The notes under the pieces: generated by a model
Told to the model about the DNA's origin: nothing
Seen by the model: the letters and a program-made list of their open reading frames with translations, nothing else
Databases searched by the model: none
Translations under genes and position numbers: made by a program
Shown: positions 9,080 to 18,557 of the stretch, piece after piece
How the letters are laid out: the number at the start of each line of letters is the position of its first letter
Numbering within the stretch: position 1 is the stretch's first letter
Assembly: GCA_964598255.1 (NCBI GenBank)
Contig: CAZRBA010000086.1
Coordinates: 32,609 to 96,608 of the forward strand
Length of the DNA: 64,000 nt
Reading direction: 5' to 3'
DNA from: Caldithrix sp964598255
GTDB lineage: Bacteria; Calditrichota; Calditrichia; Calditrichales; Calditrichaceae

Positions 9080-10639
9080 ATGTCGTATGTTGTTATTGCC
9101 CGTCGTTGGCGCCCTCAGCAATTTGAAGAAGTAATAGGGCAGGAACATGTTTCCCGCACATTGGCAAATGCCATTGCCAATAATCGCATTGCACACGCTT
9201 ATATTTTTTCCGGGCCGCGTGGCGTAGGTAAAACGACCACGGCCCGTATATTGGCCAAAGCGGTTAACTGCGAAAAAGGGCCCACCCCGACTCCTTGTAA
9301 CCAATGCGCCTCATGCAAAGCCATTACGCAGGGTAATTCCTTGGATGTGGTAGAAATAGACGGTGCTTCCAACCGCGGTATTGACGAAATTCGCAATTTG
9401 CGTGAAAAAATTCGTTTTGCTCCGGCCATGGGCAAATACCGCGTGTACATAATTGACGAAGTGCACATGCTCACCAAAGAAGCTTTTAACGCTTTGCTCA
9501 AAACATTGGAAGAACCTCCGGAACATGTGATCTTTATTTTTGCCACTACCGAAATTCATCGCGTTCCGGCAACCATTCTTTCCCGCTGTCAACGATTCGA
9601 CTTCCGACGCATTGCCGTACGCACCATAATGGAGCATTTACAACATATTTGCCGAGAAGATAAGATTGAAATCGAAGAAGAAGCGTTGTTGCAAATTGCC
9701 AAAAAGGCAGACGGTTCCATGCGCGATGCCGAAAGCATTCTGGATCAAATCATTTCCTATGCGGGCAACAAAATTTCCTTTGAAGATGTGGTTCAGGCTT
9801 TGGGGGTTATTCATCAGGATGTTTATTTTACCCTGACCGAGCAAATTAAAAACAGCGCCATTAAGGACATCATTCTCTCGGCCAATACCATTTTCGAAAC
9901 CGGCCACGATTTAAATGAATTTTTATTGGGTTTCGAAGAGCATTTACGTAACATTTTGGTCGTCAAATCCACCGGATCGACCGAACTTATCGACACCTCG
10001 GAAAATTATCTTGAGCGCTACAAACAGTTGGCCGTCGATTTTTCGGAAAACGATTTAGTTGGTTACTTGCAAATTGTAGGCGATACGCTAAATGAAGTAA
10101 AATCGAGTCAACAGCCTCAATTAAAATTTGAATTAGGCTTGGTAAAGCTGGCCAAAATGCCTAAAACCGTTCAAATCGACACACTTTTGCAAAGCATTGA
10201 GCAACTAAAAAAAAAAGCCGTTAACAACATAACTCCCCAGCCGCAAGCCGCAGGGAACCCCGAGGCACACCCCACTGTATTAGATATGCAATTCATCAAA
10301 AGTCAATGGAGCACTTTGGTGCAGCAAATCGGCCGAAAACGCGCATCTTTGGCTGGCATTCTTGCGCAGGCAAAAATCGAAAGCTTTGACGGCCACACCC
10401 TTACTTTGTTGTGCAGTGAACAAGGCGAGATTATTGAAGCTCAAAAAGATTGGCCGGAAAAATTTTTGACGCAAGCACTGGGGCACCCCATTCGTTTGCA
10501 GATTCGCATTCAAAAAAAAGCCTCGGTAAAAAACAAAACCATTAAAAACCAGGGCAAAAAAGAGATCATGGAAAAAATCAAAAATGCCTCGGACACCATG
10601 CGAAAATTGGTGGATGAATTCGGTCTGGAAATAATTTAA
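9080..10639 (+). CDS. dnaX: DNA polymerase III subunit tau/gamma
   Basis: The clamp-loader ATPase. From the ATG at 9080 it has 519 residues. An in-frame TTG at 9071 is possible but sits too close to the AAGG site. Features in order: MSYVVIARRWRPQQF start, Walker A GPRGVGKTTTARIL, zinc module with CNQCASC, Walker B and sensor region IIDEVHMLTKEAFNALLKTL, and SRC box ILSRCQRF. Domain III runs to about residue 370, followed by a Lys/Pro-rich linker and a tau-type C-terminal domain. A run of ten A at 10207-10216 (codons 376-379) marks the domain III/linker junction and may yield a gamma-like short form. It is first in an operon with ybaB and recR. Confidence 0.96.
   Translation: MSYVVIARRWRPQQFEEVIGQEHVSRTLANAIANNRIAHAYIFSGPRGVGKTTTARILAKAVNCEKGPTPTPCNQCASCKAITQGNSLDVVEIDGASNRGIDEIRNLREKIRFAPAMGKYRVYIIDEVHMLTKEAFNALLKTLEEPPEHVIFIFATTEIHRVPATILSRCQRFDFRRIAVRTIMEHLQHICREDKIEIEEEALLQIAKKADGSMRDAESILDQIISYAGNKISFEDVVQALGVIHQDVYFTLTEQIKNSAIKDIILSANTIFETGHDLNEFLLGFEEHLRNILVVKSTGSTELIDTSENYLERYKQLAVDFSENDLVGYLQIVGDTLNEVKSSQQPQLKFELGLVKLAKMPKTVQIDTLLQSIEQLKKKAVNNITPQPQAAGNPEAHPTVLDMQFIKSQWSTLVQQIGRKRASLAGILAQAKIESFDGHTLTLLCSEQGEIIEAQKDWPEKFLTQALGHPIRLQIRIQKKASVKNKTIKNQGKKEIMEKIKNASDTMRKLVDEFGLEII
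10205..10224 (+). promoter_or_regulatory. Slippery A10 run in dnaX (putative gamma-producing site)
   Basis: Zero-frame reading is CTA AAA AAA AAA GCC. Shifting to the -1 frame gives AGC CGT TAA, so the chain ends after two more residues. Shifting the other way ends at a TAA five codons on (10231-10233). Gamma-producing slippage in dnaX is known: ribosomal in Escherichia coli and largely transcriptional in Thermus. Use of this site here is inference. Confidence 0.55.
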
Positions 10640-10654
10640 TTCAGGAGATTTCCC

Positions 10655-10987
10655 ATGTTCGATATGAACAACATTTTAAAACAGGCACAAAAGCTTCAGG
10701 AAGAAATGAAAAAAATTCAGGAAACTCTGGCTTCCATCACCGTAGAAGGCAGCGCCGGAGGCGGTATGGTTAAAGTAACGGCCAATTGCAAATTGGAAAT
10801 CCTGTCTGTCAAAATAGATCCCGATGTTTTAAAAGAAGACGATCAGGAAATGATTGAAGATTTGATAGTTGCCGCAGTAAATCAGGCCATTCAAAACGCT
10901 CAAAAACGCGCGGATGAAGAAATGAAAAAAGTTACCGGCGGCATGTTGGACAATTTACCAGGAAACTTTAAAATACCCGGGCTGTAA
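10655..10987 (+). CDS. ybaB: YbaB/EbfC-family nucleoid-associated protein
   Basis: A 110-residue protein with the family pattern: N-terminal helix NNILKQAQKLQEEMKKIQE, then GSAGGGMVKVTANCKLEI and a C-terminal amphipathic helix ending in MLDNLPGNFKIPGL. The family forms tweezer-like dimers that bind DNA. It lies 15 bases after dnaX with AGGAG before the ATG, and 2 bases before recR. That conserved order supports the call. Confidence 0.93.
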   Translation: MFDMNNILKQAQKLQEEMKKIQETLASITVEGSAGGGMVKVTANCKLEILSVKIDPDVLKEDDQEMIEDLIVAAVNQAIQNAQKRADEEMKKVTGGMLDNLPGNFKIPGL

Positions 10988-10989
10988 CT

Positions 10990-11601
10990 ATGAAAGACCT
11001 TGGTATTACCGCCTTGGACAATTTAATCGAGCAGTTGGCCCGTCTGCCGGGTATCGGCCGGAAAACAGCGCAACGATTGGCTTTATTTATTCTAAAAAGC
11101 GATTCCCAATTTGCCAACGATTTAGCCGAAGCCATTTTATCGCTTAAGCAAAATACACATTTGTGCAAACGATGCTTTAATATTGCCGAAAACGAATTGT
11201 GTACCGTTTGCACCGATGCCTCACGTGACCGTCATAAAATTTGCGTAGTGGAAGATATTGTGGATGTGATGGCTATTGAAGAGACGCATACCTACCGAGG
11301 TTTGTACCACGTTTTAGGCGGCGTTATCTCGCCTTTAGCAGGCATTACCCCCGATCAATTGCATATTGCCGAACTCATACGCCGCATACAGGAAGAAGAT
11401 ATCGATGAGGTATTGTTAGCCATCAATCCCAGTACCGAAGGCGAAACTACTATTATTTACCTTAGCGAACAGTTAAAACCGTTTAATATTAAAATTACTC
11501 GTTTAGCCAGCGGTATTCCCATAGGCTCTCATCTGGAATATTTGGATATGGCCACTATCGGCCGGGCAATTCAGTCTCGCCAAGAGGTCAAAAAAGATTA
11601 A
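10990..11601 (+). CDS. recR: Recombination protein RecR
   Basis: A 203-residue RecF-pathway factor that helps load RecA at gaps. It has the helix-hairpin-helix LPGIGRKTAQRLA near residue 18 and a four-cysteine zinc finger (CKRC, then CTVC). The Toprim domain begins at ICVVEDIVDVMAIEE, followed by YRGLYHVLGGVISPLAGI and NPSTEGETTIIYL. Length is typical. It is third in the dnaX operon. Confidence 0.96.
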   Translation: MKDLGITALDNLIEQLARLPGIGRKTAQRLALFILKSDSQFANDLAEAILSLKQNTHLCKRCFNIAENELCTVCTDASRDRHKICVVEDIVDVMAIEETHTYRGLYHVLGGVISPLAGITPDQLHIAELIRRIQEEDIDEVLLAINPSTEGETTIIYLSEQLKPFNIKITRLASGIPIGSHLEYLDMATIGRAIQSRQEVKKD

Positions 11602-11608
11602 TTGAGCC

Positions 11609-11623
11609 CGGGCTGACAGCCCG
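11609..11623 (+). repeat. GC-rich hairpin after recR
   Basis: CGGGC-TGACA-GCCCG is a perfect 5-bp stem in an otherwise AT-rich spacer. Its right side reads AGCCCGCCTTAGTT, close to AGCCCGCTAAGTT at 42218-42230, where another GC hairpin occurs. It may terminate the dnaX operon or be a small dispersed repeat. Confidence 0.4.
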
Positions 11624-11737
11624 CCTTAGTTCTCCGAATCCATTCGATCAATATTCCGCACACTTTTCATCATTTCTCTTAATTTACCCATAAACCCGAC
11701 GATTATTTTTACAAATAATTAAGAGGGATAAAAATAC

Positions 11738-12229
11738 ATGAAAAAGGTTTATCTGGGATTCGAATTGAATCATAAAATATTCGGCGTTTCCGTGGAAAAG
11801 GTACTACGTGTTTCTCAAATTGTGGAAATTACCCCCATTCCTCAGGCCCCAAGCAGCATTTTGGGCATTATCAACTTTATGGGTCAGGTTGTACCTGTTG
11901 TCGATTTGCGCAAACGCCTAAATTTATCGGAGAAACCTTTATCGTTAACCGATTATCTGATCATCGTACAAACGGCTCACCAAACCGTCGGTTTTACTGC
12001 CGAATCCATTATCGGTTTAATTCCCGCTTATCACGAAAACGATGTGCCGCTTAAGGATATTTTGCAAAACTCGCCTGTAATCGAACGTGTTATCAAAGAA
12101 AACGATCGGTTTATTTTGATTATAGACAGCGAAAAATTGTTAAATCGACAAGAAGTTCAAAAAGTGCAGAAATTGGTTGATACGCAACATGATAAAATCT
12201 ACCCGGCCCTCAATAAAATTACAGCCTGA
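11738..12229 (+). CDS. cheW: Chemosensory coupling protein CheW (first copy)
   Basis: A 163-residue single CheW domain made of two SH3-like beta-barrels. Typical elements are FGVSVEKVLRVSQIVEITPI, then GIINFMGQVVPVVDLRKRL and TDYLIIVQT. It links receptors to CheA in arrays. It is the first gene of the chemosensory cluster, with GAGGG upstream of the ATG. Its 3' end overlaps the start of cheR. A second, different CheW lies at 13628, so the two may serve different positions in the array. Confidence 0.92.
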   Translation: MKKVYLGFELNHKIFGVSVEKVLRVSQIVEITPIPQAPSSILGIINFMGQVVPVVDLRKRLNLSEKPLSLTDYLIIVQTAHQTVGFTAESIIGLIPAYHENDVPLKDILQNSPVIERVIKENDRFILIIDSEKLLNRQEVQKVQKLVDTQHDKIYPALNKITA

Positions 12230-13616
12230 AGAGTTGATGCATATTGCCGATTTGATTCAGCGGCAATTCGGCCTCATTTACAACGGCGAAAAGCTCAACG
12301 ATTTGGAACGCTGCCTTCATCGTACTTTGCAGAACATCCCGCAGGAACATTTAAATCGTGTAACGGAACAACTTTTGGCCGGACATTTTGAGCAAATTCC
12401 CGATCTGATTTCCCAATTAACGATTCCCGAAACCTATTTTTTACGAAACATACGTTTATTCAGGGCATTAAAAAATAATTTGTTACCCGAAATTATCCGT
12501 CGCAAAAAATACACGCGTCAAATAGCTATTTGGAGCGCCGGTTCTTCCAGCGGCGAAGAGCCCTATTCTGTAGCCATTTTATTGTACGAGTTACTCGGAA
12601 AAGATTTGGATCTTTGGACGGTTAATCTAATTGCTACTGATCTTAACGCGCAAATATTAAAAAAAGCACAACAGGCCGTGTATTCGGAATGGTCTTTTCG
12701 GGGTGTTCCGCCCGATTTTAAAGCCCGCTATTTTAAACCGATAGGTAAAGATAAATTTCAGCTTATTCCGGAAATCAGCAAGCGGGTCACCTTTTTGCAG
12801 CATAATTTGATCGAGGGTCCTTTCCCGCCCGTAAGTACGATTCGTCATTTCGATTTGATCCTATGCCGCAATGTAATGATTTACATGTCTCGAGAAGCTG
12901 TGCAAACCATTCTCGATAAATTTCATCGTGTTTTGCATCCACAGGGATATCTTGTAACCGGCCCGAGCGAATTTCCCACCTTAAAAAATAAAGAATTCCG
13001 GCCTATCCTTTTGCACGGCACCATTGTCTACAAAAAATCCACTGCAGGCGATTTTACTTCACCCGTAAAAACGAACCGCCCCATTGCAAATCATGACACC
13101 CCCTCGCGACACCAACCACCGAAGCCGACAAAACAATCGTTTGCGGCAAAGAGAAAATTGTATTTTCCTTTAGAGTTTACAAAAAAGGACGAAAAAAAAA
13201 GTACGGAAGCGTGTCAAACTCTAAACGAATTAGCGCTCATTCGTCAGGCGGCGGACAAAGGGCATTTGGACGAAGCTCTGGAACTTTGCACAAAGTACGT
13301 TAAGCGCAAAACAACGGATAAAAATGGTTATTATTTGCTGGGAACCGTTTTGATGGAAAAAGGGGACGTGGCACAAGCAGAGGATAATTTTCGCAGGGCC
13401 ATTTATTTTGACCCGGATTTTGTAATGGCCCATTTCGCACTGGCTAATATTTACGCCATGAATAACCGGACAGAAGAAAGCCGAAAATTCTACCGAAATG
13501 TGCTCAAAATATTGGAATCACGTAATCCGGAAGAAACGGTTCCGCAAAGCGAGGGAATGGCGGTTTCGCAATTTAGAGAACTGGTAAAGAAAATGATAAA
13601 CATGCCCAATAATTAG
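12189..13616 (+). CDS. cheR: CheR-type receptor methyltransferase with C-terminal TPRs
   Basis: SAM-dependent methylation of receptor glutamates. The ATG at 12189 gives 475 residues; a TTG at 12177 is less likely. An N-terminal helical CheR domain is followed by the SAM-binding motif IWSAGSSSGEEPYSVAI and by FDLILCRNVMIYM. A low-complexity basic linker (about 280-340) contains an A9 run at 13192-13200. The C-terminal 110 residues are tetratricopeptide repeats (GYYLLGTVLMEKGDVAQAED, FVMAHFALANIYAM). TPR-CheR fusions are known in non-flagellar chemosensory systems. The 5' end overlaps cheW by 41 bases. Confidence 0.92.
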   Translation: MIKSTRPSIKLQPEELMHIADLIQRQFGLIYNGEKLNDLERCLHRTLQNIPQEHLNRVTEQLLAGHFEQIPDLISQLTIPETYFLRNIRLFRALKNNLLPEIIRRKKYTRQIAIWSAGSSSGEEPYSVAILLYELLGKDLDLWTVNLIATDLNAQILKKAQQAVYSEWSFRGVPPDFKARYFKPIGKDKFQLIPEISKRVTFLQHNLIEGPFPPVSTIRHFDLILCRNVMIYMSREAVQTILDKFHRVLHPQGYLVTGPSEFPTLKNKEFRPILLHGTIVYKKSTAGDFTSPVKTNRPIANHDTPSRHQPPKPTKQSFAAKRKLYFPLEFTKKDEKKSTEACQTLNELALIRQAADKGHLDEALELCTKYVKRKTTDKNGYYLLGTVLMEKGDVAQAEDNFRRAIYFDPDFVMAHFALANIYAMNNRTEESRKFYRNVLKILESRNPEETVPQSEGMAVSQFRELVKKMINMPNN

Positions 13617-13627
13617 GGAACCAAAAC

Positions 13628-14152
13628 ATGGACGAAAATTCGCTAACCAAAGAAATATTAAAAAAACGAACACAACAATTAGCCAAATACGAACAGAATG
13701 TTAACAAAGACAAAGACGAAGGTTTGGAATTAATCGTTTTTTTAGTTGGCAACGAAGCGTATGGTCTGGAAGCACGCCGTTTAAAAAGCATCCGCTCGGT
13801 AAAGGATTGTATTCCTTTGCCTGGCGTTGCCCCCTTTATTAAGGGCATTACTAATATATTCGGGGTGCTATATACGGTGGTTGATCTTAAAAAATTTTTA
13901 GGTTTGGCCCATAACGAATCTTCTGCAAATTCCAAATTACTTATTGTCGAGCATGAAACTCTGAAAGTGTGTTTTCTGGTCGATCAGATTATGTCTTTTA
14001 AAAAAATTCCCGCAGATATGTCGGATACGGATATTACCGGAATTAAAAGTATGGAGACCGGTTTGATAAAAGGAATCACGAAAGATACGTTAATTGTGCT
14101 TAATATGGATAAAATGCTGGAAAAGATCACCAAGGAATCCAAGGAATTCTAA
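13628..14152 (+). CDS. cheW: Chemosensory coupling protein CheW (second copy, N-terminally extended)
   Basis: 174 residues. The CheW domain begins near residue 34 (LIVFLVGNEAYGLEARRLKS) with GITNIFGVLYTVVDLKKFL. Before it is a charged helical extension of about 30 residues rich in Lys, Glu and Gln. It is clearly diverged from the first CheW. It lies 11 bases after cheR and 26 before the receptor gene, so it is in the same operon. Confidence 0.9.
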   Translation: MDENSLTKEILKKRTQQLAKYEQNVNKDKDEGLELIVFLVGNEAYGLEARRLKSIRSVKDCIPLPGVAPFIKGITNIFGVLYTVVDLKKFLGLAHNESSANSKLLIVEHETLKVCFLVDQIMSFKKIPADMSDTDITGIKSMETGLIKGITKDTLIVLNMDKMLEKITKESKEF

Positions 14153-14178
14153 AGATAATTTTTGAGAGGACAAAAGCA

Positions 14179-16173
14179 ATGACACTCAAAAAAATCAGTT
14201 CGTCCATTCGGACGCAATTTTTAATCGTAATGCTGCTTTTAATCGTCATTCCGGTTATTACCGGAGCCATTGTAACGTATTATTATTTTAGCGCGTATAT
14301 TGCCGACGCGCAAAAAGAAAACATTACCGCTTTGCGTGATGCCAATTTATTTGCTTTGCAAAACTACCTAACCACACAAAAAGAAACCGCAACTCTTATT
14401 GCAAACGCACCAACGGTGATTAATATTGCCAACAGAATGCAAAAATACGCAGCGGGCAATTCGTATTCGCGTGGTATTTTTAATGCCAACATTCAAAACG
14501 ACTTCGATGGCGCACAACGCTTTTTAAGTCGTCTGGGACGCAATCCTATTTATTTAATTGACGCGCAAAGCAAACGCATCGTGTTTCAGACAAATGCCCC
14601 CTCGGTTAAACCGGTCGGAGCTAAATTTACCGCATCTGCCATCGTTCGTTTTATTAATGAAATCATAACGCGGCAAAACATTTCTATCTCCGATCTTGCC
14701 TATTCGACTTTACTTAATCGAAATACGCTTTTTATCGGCGCGCCGTTGTTTAATTCCAAAAACCAGATTATTGGCGTCGTTTTGCTGGAAGAACCGCCAC
14801 AAATATTGTCACAAAATATAAGCGCCCAACTATCTTCGGTTGAACAAGCCGAAATTTATCTGGCCAATGCCAAAGGCCAAATACTGGCCTATTCTCCGGT
14901 GCGAGAATTAGCCAATATGGCCGGTTTAAAAGCGGACGGCAAATTGCTCAAAAAAAGCGGAACCTTTTTCGCGCATAATTTACACAACAAAAGCGCCTTA
15001 AGCGCCGTAGCCCTACTCCCTCTGAACGAAATTTTTGCCACCAACCACAATTGGTATCTTGTTACCCAAATCGATAAAGAGGCTTTAGCTCCGCCGTATA
15101 ACAATTTGCGCTTGTATTTGATTTTTATCGTACTGGTTTTAACCGGGCTGGGATTGCTGATTGTATTTTGGCTTTCGCGATTGGTAAGTACACCAATCGA
15201 AAAAATCAATTACACACTCAACGAAGTAACACGGGGTAACTTAAAAGTTGACGTACCCTTGTTCGATTACGGAAACGAGTTGGATGAACTTTCGCAAAAT
15301 CTTAAAACAATGGTAGAACAATTGCACCACCAAATTTCCGATGTGACCGAGCATATTAACAACATCTCGGCCAGTTCAACCGAAATTTCGGCTACCATTT
15401 CGCAGGTAACGGCCTCCTCTTCCGAAACCGCCTCGGCCATAACCGAAACCGCCAGTAGTTCGGAAGAAGTGGCCCAACTGGCCAAAAGTTTTGATGAAAA
15501 GGCTAAAGATGCCTTAACCTTAAGCAATGAAACCGCGGATGCTTCGGAGAAAAGTCAGGAAGCCATTCAGGCCATTTTCAACGTAATCGGTCAGGTAAAA
15601 ACGCAAATCGACGAAGTGGCCAACAGTATGATCAATTTAAGCAAACAAAGCCAAACCATTAGCGAAATCACATCGGTTGTGCAAGAAATTGCCGAACAGT
15701 CCAACATATTAGCCATCAATGCTTCTATAGAAGCCACCAAAGCGGGTGAATACGGACGTAGTTTTGCCGTTGTGGCCAACGAAGTACGTAACTTAGCCGA
15801 ACAATCAAAAAAAGCTACTCAGCAAATCCGTTCTATTTTGGATACCATTCAAGAATCGATTACGCGGTCGGTGATGCAGGTGGAACAAACCAATAAAATC
15901 GTAAGCGAGGGCTCCACCCACATGTCTTATGTCAATAATGCCGTAGATATATTGTCCAATTCCATCGAAAAGATGATTCGCTTGGTCTCAGAGGTAGCCG
16001 AATCCAGCCATGAGCAGTTGGAAGGAACGGCTCAGATTAAGGAAGCCATGGAAAATATTAAACAGGCAACGGCACAAAATTTGGATGGCATGCGCCAAAT
16101 GGAAGAAGTGATTAGCGGGCTCAAAAAAACAGCCGTCAATTTAAAAACCATGATTTCCCAATATCAATTGTAA
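14179..16173 (+). CDS. Methyl-accepting chemotaxis receptor with Cache-type sensor
   Basis: A 664-residue transmembrane receptor. TM1 spans about residues 12-37. A periplasmic region of about 270 residues follows, containing NPIYLIDAQSKRIVFQTN and an IIGVVLLEE segment, consistent with a dCache fold. TM2 spans about 310-333, then comes a HAMP domain starting WLSRLVSTPIEKINYTL. The cytoplasmic hairpin tip reads EIAEQSNILAINASIEATKA, the conserved CheA/CheW-contact region. No CheR-tethering pentapeptide is seen at the C-terminus. It is the only receptor in the window, so it is the likely dedicated input of this array. The ligand is unknown. Confidence 0.92.
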   Translation: MTLKKISSSIRTQFLIVMLLLIVIPVITGAIVTYYYFSAYIADAQKENITALRDANLFALQNYLTTQKETATLIANAPTVINIANRMQKYAAGNSYSRGIFNANIQNDFDGAQRFLSRLGRNPIYLIDAQSKRIVFQTNAPSVKPVGAKFTASAIVRFINEIITRQNISISDLAYSTLLNRNTLFIGAPLFNSKNQIIGVVLLEEPPQILSQNISAQLSSVEQAEIYLANAKGQILAYSPVRELANMAGLKADGKLLKKSGTFFAHNLHNKSALSAVALLPLNEIFATNHNWYLVTQIDKEALAPPYNNLRLYLIFIVLVLTGLGLLIVFWLSRLVSTPIEKINYTLNEVTRGNLKVDVPLFDYGNELDELSQNLKTMVEQLHHQISDVTEHINNISASSTEISATISQVTASSSETASAITETASSSEEVAQLAKSFDEKAKDALTLSNETADASEKSQEAIQAIFNVIGQVKTQIDEVANSMINLSKQSQTISEITSVVQEIAEQSNILAINASIEATKAGEYGRSFAVVANEVRNLAEQSKKATQQIRSILDTIQESITRSVMQVEQTNKIVSEGSTHMSYVNNAVDILSNSIEKMIRLVSEVAESSHEQLEGTAQIKEAMENIKQATAQNLDGMRQMEEVISGLKKTAVNLKTMISQYQL

Positions 16174-16185
16174 TTCGGGGTTATA

Positions 16186-18498
16186 ATGGATCAAGATTTC
16201 ACCGAGGAACTTAAGGAAATCTTCAAAAACGAGGCCGAAGATTATTTAAATATTCTAAGCAGCGGTTTGCTTGAGTTGGAGGAGCATCGGGAACCGGAGC
16301 TGCTGGAACAAATTTACCGCACCACGCACAGCTTAAAGGGTGCGGCGCGTGCGGTTAATTATACGGGCATCGAAGAACTATGTCAGGTAATGGAAACCAT
16401 ATTTTCGCGTATTAAAAACGGCGAAATGGAATTAACTCACGAATTAACGGATCTTTTATTGGCCGGAGTCGAAGAATTAAAAACGATGATTAACAGCGAC
16501 GATCCTGATCAGGAGGCGGATTATGATCTGTTAGAGCAGTTGCAGAAGGTTCTGAAAGGTAGTGTGCCCACGGTTTCCACAAAAGTCCAAAAATCTTCTT
16601 CCGCAAATCAAAGCGAATCGGAATCGGAGCATAAAATAAAAAACAAAAACGGCAGCCAAAAAGAAACCGCTAAGGATGTGTATCCGACCGAATCGCCAAA
16701 GAAAAAGAGCGCACCAAAGTCGAATACATCTTCTGCGTCTCAATCGGAAACCATTCGTGTTTCCTTCAATCGAATTGATCAATTGGTCAATCAATCTGAA
16801 GAATTGTTAATGATCAAATTGAAAAGCGACCATTACGTACAAAATATTCGCGAATTAACCGATATGTTGCGCATTAACAAAGAAACGTTACTTAATTTGC
16901 TTAATCACATACAGGAAACCTCTTCCCAGCACAAGCAATCCCTAATTCCAAACACAAAACTCAGTGAACGCGTAAATCAAATTATAAATATGTTTAACGG
17001 AACGGTGCAAGGCATGTTCGCTTTCGAAAAACGCCTGTTGCAGTTTTACACTTTGCTGGAAAGCGATAATCATCAAATTTCATCGCTCATCGAACATCAT
17101 TTAACCGACATCCGCCAATTGATGATGTTCCCGTTTAGTACTATCACAAATTATTTGCAAACTTCTACTCGGCGCATTGCACGCGAGCTTAACAAACAAA
17201 TCGAACTAAAAATAATCGGTGGTGAAATTGAGTTAGACAAACACGTACTGGAAGAACTGAAAGATCCGCTCATTCACATCATCCGGAACAGTATCGATCA
17301 CGGCATCGAACATCCCGAAGAACGCCTAATGAAGGGCAAGCCCGAGAAAGGAAAAATAACCATCGAGGTATTGCCACCGCGCGAACAAAACATTGTGATT
17401 CACATTTCCGATGACGGGCGCGGTATTGATCTGGAAAAAGTCAAACAAAGTGCTTTGCGTAAAAAATTAGTAACTCCCGAAGAACTTGACCACTTCAGCG
17501 AATCGCAAATATTGGCATTTATTTTCAAATCGGGATTTTCCACCACAGAAAAGGTTAGCCGACTTTCGGGACGGGGTTTGGGCATGGCCGTAGTAGCCGA
17601 ACACGTTGAAAAACTGGGAGGTACGGTTACCATCGAAAACAAAGCGCCTTTCGGTTGTTCCATTTTAATAACGCTGCCCTTAAATATGGCCACCAGCAGG
17701 GGAATATTAATCGAGGTTTCCAACCGACGCTTTATCATTCCCACCCGTATTGTGGAAACGCCTTTACGCATTACCCCGAACCAATTAAAATCGGTTGAGG
17801 GCAACCGGGTTATTAATGTAAACGGACGGAATATTCCCGTATTTGAGCTGGCTACGCTTTTAAATTTAAAACCCAAACAAATCGATCCTCATAAAAAGCT
17901 AAATATTCTTATTTTGAATTGGGGCCAAAAACGCATGGCTCTGATTATCGATCATATTGCGGATGAAAGGGAAATTTTACTTAAGCGTCTTAATCCGCCT
18001 TTAGAAGATATTTCTTTTTTAGCGGGTGCTACTATCTTAGGCGACGGCTCTCTGGTACCGGTACTTAATATCAGTGATCTTTTTAAAAGCAGTTCACAAA
18101 TTGTAAAAGATAAAAGCCCGAAAAAACCATCCGCCAAAAAACGAATTTTGGTTGCCGAGGATTCCATTACTTCGCGCGTGCTGTTAAAGAATGTTTTGGA
18201 AGGAGCCGGTTACGAGGTAACGACCGCCGTGAACGGCGCACAGGCCTGGCAGTTTTTGCAAGAGAAAAAATTCGATTTGATTGTTTCGGATGTGGAAATG
18301 CCCGAAACGGACGGATTCGAATTAACCAAAAAAGTGCGAGCAGATGAAAAACTAAAATCATTACCATTGATTTTATTAACCTCGTTAGGCTCGGAGAAAG
18401 ATCGAAAGAAAGGTTTGGAAAGCGGAGCAACCGCTTACTTTATTAAAAGTTCATTCGAGCAAAAGTCATTACTCGAATTAATTGAAAAACTTATTTAA
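16186..18498 (+). CDS. cheA: Hybrid chemosensory histidine kinase CheA with C-terminal receiver
   Basis: 770 residues. The HPt domain (P1) carries His48 in THSLKGAA. A charged Ser/Lys/Glu linker at about 130-190 replaces the usual P2 domain. The dimerisation helices follow, then the ATPase with NSIDHGIEHPEER, ISDDGRGID and GRGLGMAVV. The CheW-like P5 domain starts around 500. A receiver domain forms the last 120 residues (ILVAEDSITSR, phosphorylatable Asp in LIVSDVEMPETDG). The fused receiver and missing P2 point to an alternative-function or Frz/twitching-like system rather than classical flagellar chemotaxis. Confidence 0.94.
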   Translation: MDQDFTEELKEIFKNEAEDYLNILSSGLLELEEHREPELLEQIYRTTHSLKGAARAVNYTGIEELCQVMETIFSRIKNGEMELTHELTDLLLAGVEELKTMINSDDPDQEADYDLLEQLQKVLKGSVPTVSTKVQKSSSANQSESESEHKIKNKNGSQKETAKDVYPTESPKKKSAPKSNTSSASQSETIRVSFNRIDQLVNQSEELLMIKLKSDHYVQNIRELTDMLRINKETLLNLLNHIQETSSQHKQSLIPNTKLSERVNQIINMFNGTVQGMFAFEKRLLQFYTLLESDNHQISSLIEHHLTDIRQLMMFPFSTITNYLQTSTRRIARELNKQIELKIIGGEIELDKHVLEELKDPLIHIIRNSIDHGIEHPEERLMKGKPEKGKITIEVLPPREQNIVIHISDDGRGIDLEKVKQSALRKKLVTPEELDHFSESQILAFIFKSGFSTTEKVSRLSGRGLGMAVVAEHVEKLGGTVTIENKAPFGCSILITLPLNMATSRGILIEVSNRRFIIPTRIVETPLRITPNQLKSVEGNRVINVNGRNIPVFELATLLNLKPKQIDPHKKLNILILNWGQKRMALIIDHIADEREILLKRLNPPLEDISFLAGATILGDGSLVPVLNISDLFKSSSQIVKDKSPKKPSAKKRILVAEDSITSRVLLKNVLEGAGYEVTTAVNGAQAWQFLQEKKFDLIVSDVEMPETDGFELTKKVRADEKLKSLPLILLTSLGSEKDRKKGLESGATAYFIKSSFEQKSLLELIEKLI

Positions 18499-18557
18499 GC
18501 AAAGGCTAACCTCGATTGGTTAAGCCGGATCGGTCATATCAAATTAAAGAAGTTACG

